From an uncultured Clostridia bacterium (GTDB taxonomy: Bacteria; Bacillota; Clostridia; UMGS1883), in the NCBI GenBank assembly GCA_947589005.1, contig CANPZO010000007.1:20132-84131 (forward strand): a stretch of DNA of 64,000 nucleotides. The letters run 5' to 3'. Below, one piece after another: positions 58,824 to 64,000 of this stretch. Position 1 is the stretch's first letter, and the number at the start of each line of letters is the position of its first letter. The position numbers and the translations under genes were made by a program. Under the pieces are notes generated by a model. It was given only the letters and a program-made list of their open reading frames with translations. It did not search any database and had not been told where the DNA came from.

Positions 58824-61790
58824 ATGAAAAACTTTTTAAAGAATTTAAGCGTACTGAAAATAGTTTGCATTCTGGTAGCTATATTCTTGGTTGTTCAAAT
58901 CGTATCATGGCTGCCTCAGCTTGGGATGAAAGCCGCCAAGCTCCCCGAGATAACCTCGTCGGCGCTGGCGGAAAAGGGCAAGAGCTTTGACTCTACCCAT
59001 GACGGCTGGGAGCTCGCGGCCGACGACGGCTCAAAGCAGCTCCTTGTAAATCCCGCGACTCTTGACATAAGAGTCATCGACAAGGCTACCGGCACTTATT
59101 GGGAATCAATAAGCGACTCCGGCGAGTCTAACTCCACCCCCACGGGTCCCATATCCATAACATATCTGGACGGCGCCGGCGCCGAAAAGACATGGAGCAG
59201 CTATGACTACAGCATCAAGCAGGAGACCGATATAACCTCCGGCGAGCTGGAAAGCAAAAAGTACGACGTTTACAGGATAGACAACGGCTTCGGCATCGAG
59301 ATGACCTTTGCCAGCGAAGAGTCCACCAACCTTGAGGAATATATGCCCAAGATTGTAAGCGTTGACCGCTACAACGAGTACTTTGTGGATAAGCTTCAGG
59401 ATATGGTTGACGACGGCACCATTCCCGCCGACGACGAGTCCGCCGACGAGAATTACACGGGCTACACAAAGGCTGACTACGACAACGCTCTTGAAAAAAT
59501 CTACGCTCTGTCGGACGACGGAAACAGCTACTACAACAAGCTGGCCGGTACGCCTCCCGTATCCGCCACGAGAATACTTATCGACCTCAGTAAGAGAGTC
59601 GGCTACAACGTGGACCTTATTCGTGAGGACAGCGCGGAGTTTGACTTCACCTTTACGATTATGGAGAACCCCAAGTTCGTTATACCCGTTGAGTTCACTC
59701 TCGACAAGGGCGATTTGGTGGTAAACATTCCCACCGGCAAGATAAGGAACGAGAGCCCCAAGAAGGAAGAGGGCAAGAAGGACAGCGAGTACGAGTACGA
59801 GCTTGAGTCCATTCAAGTCCTTCCCAACTTCGGCCTTGTAAAGGCCGATGAGACGGACGAAGGCTTTATCTTCGTTCCGGACGGCACCGGCGCGATTTTC
59901 GACATCAACAGCTACGACAGCGGTTATGCCGAGTACAGCCGCCCAGTGTACGACAACACATACTACGACGAGCTCTATAACCAGTCCGAGTTCCGTGAAA
60001 ACATCACGATGCCCGTGTTTGGTATGGGCAGCGAGGCCGCCCGCCACACCGATGTGTTCGGCGAGGAGAAGAAGCCCGCGGCCGCGGCCGTTGAGGGCGA
60101 AGAGCCCGCCGAGGGCGAGGCCGCTGAAGGCGAAGAGCCTGCCGCAGAGGGTGAGGAGCCCGCTGAGGAGCCCGCCGAAGAACCCGCCGAAGAGCCGGCC
60201 GCGGAGACCGCCGAAGAGCCGGCCGCGGAGACCGCCGAGGGCGAAGAACCCGCCGAGGCTGAGGGCGAGGAGCCCGCTGAGCCCGCCGCCAAGCCTTACA
60301 ACGGCTTCATGGGCATAATCGAGAGCGGCGATATGACCGCCACCATCAATGTCAAGCTGGCTGCCGGCGAGGGCACGGAAGCGGATTCTCCTTACAATAA
60401 GGTTTATCCCTCCTTTGACCTCATGCAGATAAGCAGCGTTAAGGTATTCGGTCCCTACAGCGATAATGACGCGAGATTTACCGCCAAGACCGAGAGCTTC
60501 GACGTTGACTGCAAGGTTCGCTACAAGCTCTATTCCGACAACGCCAACTATTACACCATGAGCCAGTCCTACCGCGAGTACATCAAGGAGGCTTATGGAC
60601 TGAAGGAGAAAACGGCCGACGAGATGAAGGCTCCCAGAGTGTTCCTCGACGTTATCTCCTCTCTCACCATCGACGCACGCGTCGTCGGCGTTCCTTATGA
60701 CAAGACGGTTTCAATGACCACATATAAGGAGCTGTCCGACATATACGAGGACATGGGCGACGTTGACCCCGTGGTAAGCTACAAAGGCGCTTTCAACGGC
60801 GGTATCTACAACAAGATTAACAGCGACGCCAAGCTCACCTCCAGCAACGGCAACAAGTCCGATTTGGAAAAGCTGCTCAGGGATCACTTCGATTCCCTCT
60901 ATCTTGGAGTCAACCCCTCTCAGGTTTATAAGACCACCGCTTCCTTTAAACCCAGCAAGCACGGTCTTATCAACTTCAACGGCGAGGCGCTCGAGACCTT
61001 TAAGTACGACATCCCCACCGGCGAGTTCAATATGCACGGCAACGGCTTCTACACCATCGCTCCCAAGTATATCCAGAACGTGGTTAAGAAGTTTAACGAC
61101 GGCTTCACAAAGTTCTGCTCCGGCGTGAACGGATTTAAGAACCTGGCCATCGGCGATCTCGGCAATCTGTACTATGAGAACCTTCGGGACGGCGACGAGT
61201 GCTCTCCCTATCAGGGTGAGGCCATTATCGACGACGTTCTCGGCACACTTTCCGAGGACAGACGCATAATACTTGACAACCCCAACGCCAACCGTATCCA
61301 GTATGCCGATCTTGCCGCCGACGTTTCCCGTGAGAGCAGTGACTACGGTCTTATCAAGGAAAACGTACCCTTCCGTCAGCTGGTGTTCAACGGTCTCGTT
61401 GACTACACCACCCTCAGTGTAAACACCTCCTCCTCCAACAAGGCATACTTCCTGCTGCAGGCGGTGGAGCTGGGCGCTTTCCCCAAGTATACGATAACCT
61501 ACAAGCGGGTATCCGACCTTAAGGAAGCCAACTACAATGAGCTTTACGCCACCCAGTACGAACTCTTTGCCGATGACATCAAGGCCATGGACAAGAGCAT
61601 CAAGGACGCTTTCGACAAGATAGGCTCCACCAAGATAGTCGCTCACCGGGTGCTTGACGACAAGGTTTACGAGACTACATACGATACGGGCGTTAAGGTC
61701 ATCACGAACTATAACACCTTTGACGTAACTGTAGACGGCGAAAAGCTTGACGCGCAGAGCTACAAGATAATTGAAGGAGGGGATGAATAA
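58824..61790 (+). CDS. DUF5696-like surface protein, possible glycosidase fold
   Basis: A 988-residue protein. One helix at residues 12-30 (VCILVAIFLVVQIVSWL) anchors it; the rest is outside. Residues 40-400 are beta-rich (WELAADDGSKQLLVNPATLDI, VIDKATGTYWES), with FIFVPDGTGAIFDIN near 347. Residues about 413-490 are an inserted low-complexity Glu/Pro/Ala run of repeated EEPAE units. The C-terminal part from about 600 has strand-helix alternation with VFLDVISSLT, VVSYKGAFNGG, LYLGVNPSQVYK and LAIGDLGNLYYENLRDGDE, which reads like a TIM barrel in which the Asp residues could be catalytic. I match it to DUF5696 from memory of the neighbourhood and these motifs. Enzyme activity is inference. TAATG overlap with permease 3. 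Confidence 0.7.
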   Translation: MKNFLKNLSVLKIVCILVAIFLVVQIVSWLPQLGMKAAKLPEITSSALAEKGKSFDSTHDGWELAADDGSKQLLVNPATLDIRVIDKATGTYWESISDSGESNSTPTGPISITYLDGAGAEKTWSSYDYSIKQETDITSGELESKKYDVYRIDNGFGIEMTFASEESTNLEEYMPKIVSVDRYNEYFVDKLQDMVDDGTIPADDESADENYTGYTKADYDNALEKIYALSDDGNSYYNKLAGTPPVSATRILIDLSKRVGYNVDLIREDSAEFDFTFTIMENPKFVIPVEFTLDKGDLVVNIPTGKIRNESPKKEEGKKDSEYEYELESIQVLPNFGLVKADETDEGFIFVPDGTGAIFDINSYDSGYAEYSRPVYDNTYYDELYNQSEFRENITMPVFGMGSEAARHTDVFGEEKKPAAAAVEGEEPAEGEAAEGEEPAAEGEEPAEEPAEEPAEEPAAETAEEPAAETAEGEEPAEAEGEEPAEPAAKPYNGFMGIIESGDMTATINVKLAAGEGTEADSPYNKVYPSFDLMQISSVKVFGPYSDNDARFTAKTESFDVDCKVRYKLYSDNANYYTMSQSYREYIKEAYGLKEKTADEMKAPRVFLDVISSLTIDARVVGVPYDKTVSMTTYKELSDIYEDMGDVDPVVSYKGAFNGGIYNKINSDAKLTSSNGNKSDLEKLLRDHFDSLYLGVNPSQVYKTTASFKPSKHGLINFNGEALETFKYDIPTGEFNMHGNGFYTIAPKYIQNVVKKFNDGFTKFCSGVNGFKNLAIGDLGNLYYENLRDGDECSPYQGEAIIDDVLGTLSEDRRIILDNPNANRIQYADLAADVSRESSDYGLIKENVPFRQLVFNGLVDYTTLSVNTSSSNKAYFLLQAVELGAFPKYTITYKRVSDLKEANYNELYATQYELFADDIKAMDKSIKDAFDKIGSTKIVAHRVLDDKVYETTYDTGVKVITNYNTFDVTVDGEKLDAQSYKIIEGGDE

Positions 61791-62743
61791 TGAAACAGGA
61801 AGCGAATAAAGTCGCTGAAAAGGCTGTCAAGAAGACAAGAAAACCGCTTACTTACGCCACGACGCAGAAGATTAACGGTTACGTTTTCTTGGCTCCGTGG
61901 ATAATAGGTTTCCTCCTGTTCTTTATGGTTCCGATCATTAACACGGTGATATATTCCTTTAACAAGGTTGACGTTGCCGAGACCGGCGGCATGAAGATGG
62001 AGTTTGTTGGCACGGACAACTATTTTGACTTGTTCAACACCGAGGTTTCCACCAAGTCTCAGCAGTTCATCCGCGTATTTACAGACGAGAACTCAAATGT
62101 GCTGGTAAACACACCCCTCATAGTTATATTCAGTCTCTTCTGCGCGCTGCTTGTCAACGCGAAGTATAAAGGCCGCGGAGTGGTGCGTGTTATCTTCTTT
62201 CTGCCGATAGTATTGGGTCTGACGGTAGTTACGAGTATGATAACGGTTTCCAGCGGCGGCGGCGACCTTACCGCCGTACAGACCACCACCACGGAGGAAT
62301 CGGGTTTCCTGATGAGTCTGTTCACAACGAACAGCTTCCTCCCGCCGAATGTAATATCTTTCATCGTTGGAGTTATAAGCGATATATTCCAGATAGTTTC
62401 CAAGGCCGGTGTACAGACGCTTATGTATCTGGCCGCCCTCCAGTCCATCAACCCCTCTCTTTACGAGGTTGCCAAAATCGAGGGCTGCACCACATACGAG
62501 ACCTTCTGGAAGATAACATTCCCCATGGTAGGCAACACGACGCTGTTCATATTTGTGTACACGCTGGTTGACCTATTCCTGGCATCGACGATGTCCGAGG
62601 AAATATACGCTTTCGCGTTCACCAAGAACAGCATAGGCATCGGAAGTGCCCTGTCGGTTTGCTTCCTGCTGAATGTGCTTTTGGCACTGGTTATCATGGT
62701 TCTAATTCTTACGAAGGTGGTGAAATTAGATTATGGCAAGTAA
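61790..62743 (+). CDS. Sugar ABC transporter permease 3 (MalF-like)
   Basis: A 317-residue permease; GGAGG lies 7 bases before ATG 61790 inside the DUF5696 gene. Opening helices (GYVFLAPWIIGFLLFFMVPI), a long loop with a Thr/Gly-rich part (GGGDLTAVQTTTTEESGF), and the EAA loop LYEVAKIEGCTTYETFWKI then TFPMVGN near 225-255. The EAA glycine is preceded by Glu (IEG) rather than the common Asp. Second permease pair of the cluster, overlapping the next gene by 11 bases. Confidence 0.9.
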   Translation: MKQEANKVAEKAVKKTRKPLTYATTQKINGYVFLAPWIIGFLLFFMVPIINTVIYSFNKVDVAETGGMKMEFVGTDNYFDLFNTEVSTKSQQFIRVFTDENSNVLVNTPLIVIFSLFCALLVNAKYKGRGVVRVIFFLPIVLGLTVVTSMITVSSGGGDLTAVQTTTTEESGFLMSLFTTNSFLPPNVISFIVGVISDIFQIVSKAGVQTLMYLAALQSINPSLYEVAKIEGCTTYETFWKITFPMVGNTTLFIFVYTLVDLFLASTMSEEIYAFAFTKNSIGIGSALSVCFLLNVLLALVIMVLILTKVVKLDYGK

Positions 62744-63776
62744 AGCAAAAACCAAGGTTAAAGGCCCCGGCCTGGGCGGATGGCTCAAGGAAAAGTGGAA
62801 CGACAATTCCATTACCGACCCGCTGCACAGGACCCGGTATATCCAAAATCTTATATTTAAGATTTTTGCGGTCTCCCTTATTATAGGTATGTGCTTCACC
62901 ATACTCTATCCCATAATCAAGCTGTTCCCCATGGTGCTCAATGACGTTGAGGACCTGGGCAACCCCGATATCGTATGGGTGCCAAAGACCTTCTCTCTGG
63001 TGAGCTTCAAGGCCGCCATCCGGTTGGTTTACGGTAATTTCGCCATCATTGGCTGGTCGCTGCTCTACGCCGCCGTTACCGCTGTTATCCAGGTGTTCAT
63101 CAGCGCCATGGCCGGCTATGTACTGGGCCGCATCAAGGTGCCCGGCGGTACGATAATCTTCTTCCTGATCATCGTTACCTTCGTTGTTCCCAATCAGGCT
63201 CTCCTGATATCTCAGTATCTGAGATTTAAGAACTTCGATATCCTCGGTATCTTCACGGCTTTGACAGGCGGACCCATCGACCTTATCAACAAGCCCATAA
63301 CCCTGTTCCTGCTGTCGCTCTTTGGCTTTGGTCTTAAGCAGAGCATGTTCATCTACCTGTTCCGTCAGTTCTTCATCGGACTGCCCAAGGAACTGGAGGA
63401 GGCCGCTCTCATCGACGGCTGCGGCTTCTACAAGACGTATTTCCGCATAGCCCTGCCCAACGCCACCCCCACCATAATGACAGTTGCCATACTGTCCTTC
63501 GTGTGGAACTACGGCGACACCTACTATACCGGATACTTCTATCCGGACGGACCGTTCGCGGCTGTTAAGCTGACGCAGCGTTTTGCCGAGTCCCAGTCAG
63601 ACACCATCGTTTCGGCTGTTCAGAACTGGTACAACAAGCCCGCCGCTTCGTCCTTTGCCTTTGACGCTGTTAAGATGGCCGCCGTGCTCATCTTCCTGGT
63701 TCCCCTTCTTATCGTATACTTCTGCGTACAGAAGAGCCTGGTAGAAAACATGGAGCAGTCCGGCTTGGTTGGCTAA
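62733..63776 (+). CDS. Carbohydrate ABC transporter permease 4 (MalG-like)
   Basis: A 347-residue permease starting at ATG 62733 inside permease 3. A 45-residue basic N-terminus precedes six helices; the EAA loop is LEEAALIDGCGFYKTYFRI then ALPNATP (near residues 220-250). The middle contains VVPNQALLISQYLRFKNF, and the end reads QKSLVENMEQSGLVG, close to the usual GAVKG. It is longer than most MalG-type permeases because of the N-terminus and an extra loop near 275-310 (TYYTGYFYPDGPFAAV, QNWYNKPAASSFAF). Last gene of the cluster. Confidence 0.9.
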   Translation: MASKAKTKVKGPGLGGWLKEKWNDNSITDPLHRTRYIQNLIFKIFAVSLIIGMCFTILYPIIKLFPMVLNDVEDLGNPDIVWVPKTFSLVSFKAAIRLVYGNFAIIGWSLLYAAVTAVIQVFISAMAGYVLGRIKVPGGTIIFFLIIVTFVVPNQALLISQYLRFKNFDILGIFTALTGGPIDLINKPITLFLLSLFGFGLKQSMFIYLFRQFFIGLPKELEEAALIDGCGFYKTYFRIALPNATPTIMTVAILSFVWNYGDTYYTGYFYPDGPFAAVKLTQRFAESQSDTIVSAVQNWYNKPAASSFAFDAVKMAAVLIFLVPLLIVYFCVQKSLVENMEQSGLVG

Positions 63777-63805
63777 TCAGTCTTAGACGGACATTTAAAA
63801 TCTCA

Positions 63806-63835
63806 AAAAAAGGAACCGCAGCGCGGTTCCTTTTT
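63806..63835 (+). terminator. Terminator of the nine-gene cluster
   Basis: A perfect 8-bp stem (GGAACCGC at 63812-63819, GCGGTTCC at 63823-63830) extended by A- and T-runs (63805-63811, 63831-63835). Confidence 0.85.
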
Positions 63836-63853
63836 GCTGTGTGGAAAGAGTGC

Positions 63854-64000
63854 TTATTTAATACTAATCCCTAATAAAATCATCAATTCGCGGCGGCCTT
63901 TTTTGCGCCATACGGCGTCATCGACGGTGCTGTCAATAGTTTTTCGCAAATTCGTCTCTGCCAAAATGAAGTTTCTGGCCGGGAAGCCCGGCGAGGGGGC
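63854..64000 (-). CDS. Possible 3' end of a minus-strand gene
   Basis: On the minus strand a frame is open from the window edge for 48 codons to a TAA (complement of 63854-63856). It contains RNFILAETNLRKTIDSTVDD and RRELMILLGISIK, which look more protein-like than the other frames. There is no recognisable family and too little sequence to judge. It could also be chance in non-coding DNA. Confidence 0.3.
   Translation of the reverse strand, partial: APSPGFPARNFILAETNLRKTIDSTVDDAVWRKKGRRELMILLGISIK

Overview
The window reads as chromosome from a spore-forming, high-GC member of the Bacillota, most likely class Clostridia (an Oscillospirales-like gut lineage is my inference). The grounds are a gerA-type germinant receptor operon, yabP/yabQ sporulation genes, T-box riboswitches, a CtsR heat-shock operon with a textbook CtsR operator, an S-layer-homology (SLH) protein and strong GGAGG-type ribosome binding sites. 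The DNA is GC-rich, yet ATA (Ile) and AGG (Arg) codons are common throughout, and TTG/GTG starts are frequent.

Layout. 1-2.2 kb: end of a phage tail module. 2.5-7.0 kb: rodA, an AEC transporter, an S24-like regulator without the expected lysine, then yabP-yabQ-divIC-yabR. 7.3-11.6 kb: gerAA-AB-AC behind a near-perfect sigma-G promoter, followed by a small two-helix membrane ORF that appears to start at ATA. 11.6-13.9 kb: a LysM protein whose ribosome binding site is locked in a hairpin, a PLP decarboxylase and a 55-residue acidic protein. 14.0-16.6 kb (minus): a GH105 glycosidase and an ArsR-type regulator. 16.7-18.8 kb: nickel-pincer locus with larB reduced to its two ends, an acyltransferase and an intact larC. 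19.4-22.0 kb (minus): leuA-mnmM under a leucine T-box. 22.0-25.5 kb: ctsR-mcsA-clpC without mcsB. 26.0-33.7 kb: rpoB-rpoC without the usual ribosomal neighbours. 33.9-39.9 kb: nth, glyA, rarA, a HlyD-like protein and a deaminase. 40.2-45.6 kb: SLH protein, rnc, a radical SAM protein and a GNAT. 45.6-49.4 kb: pheS-pheT under a phenylalanine T-box. 49.6-63.8 kb: a nine-gene one-direction cluster with two unusual solute-binding proteins, four sugar-type permeases, a membrane-anchored NHL-like protein, a Yip1-family protein and a DUF5696-like surface protein.

Two things stand out. The first is the 14-kb cluster at the right. It looks like a composite surface glycan capture and import system: two binding proteins with extra beta-sandwich modules, two permease pairs, three membrane or surface accessory proteins between the pairs, and no ATPase. 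I know of no defined substrate for it. The second is a dispersed intergenic repeat family with four copies (about 2.3, 7.1, 18.8-19.4 and 25.6 kb). The copies have terminal inverted repeats, and three of them carry one or both of two 9-bp, 4-nt-loop hairpins. They resemble MITE/REP elements, and two of them begin within a few bases of a stop codon.

All functions are inferred from reading the sequence. No database search was run. Protein family names rest on motif recognition, and start sites were chosen from visible ribosome binding sites.
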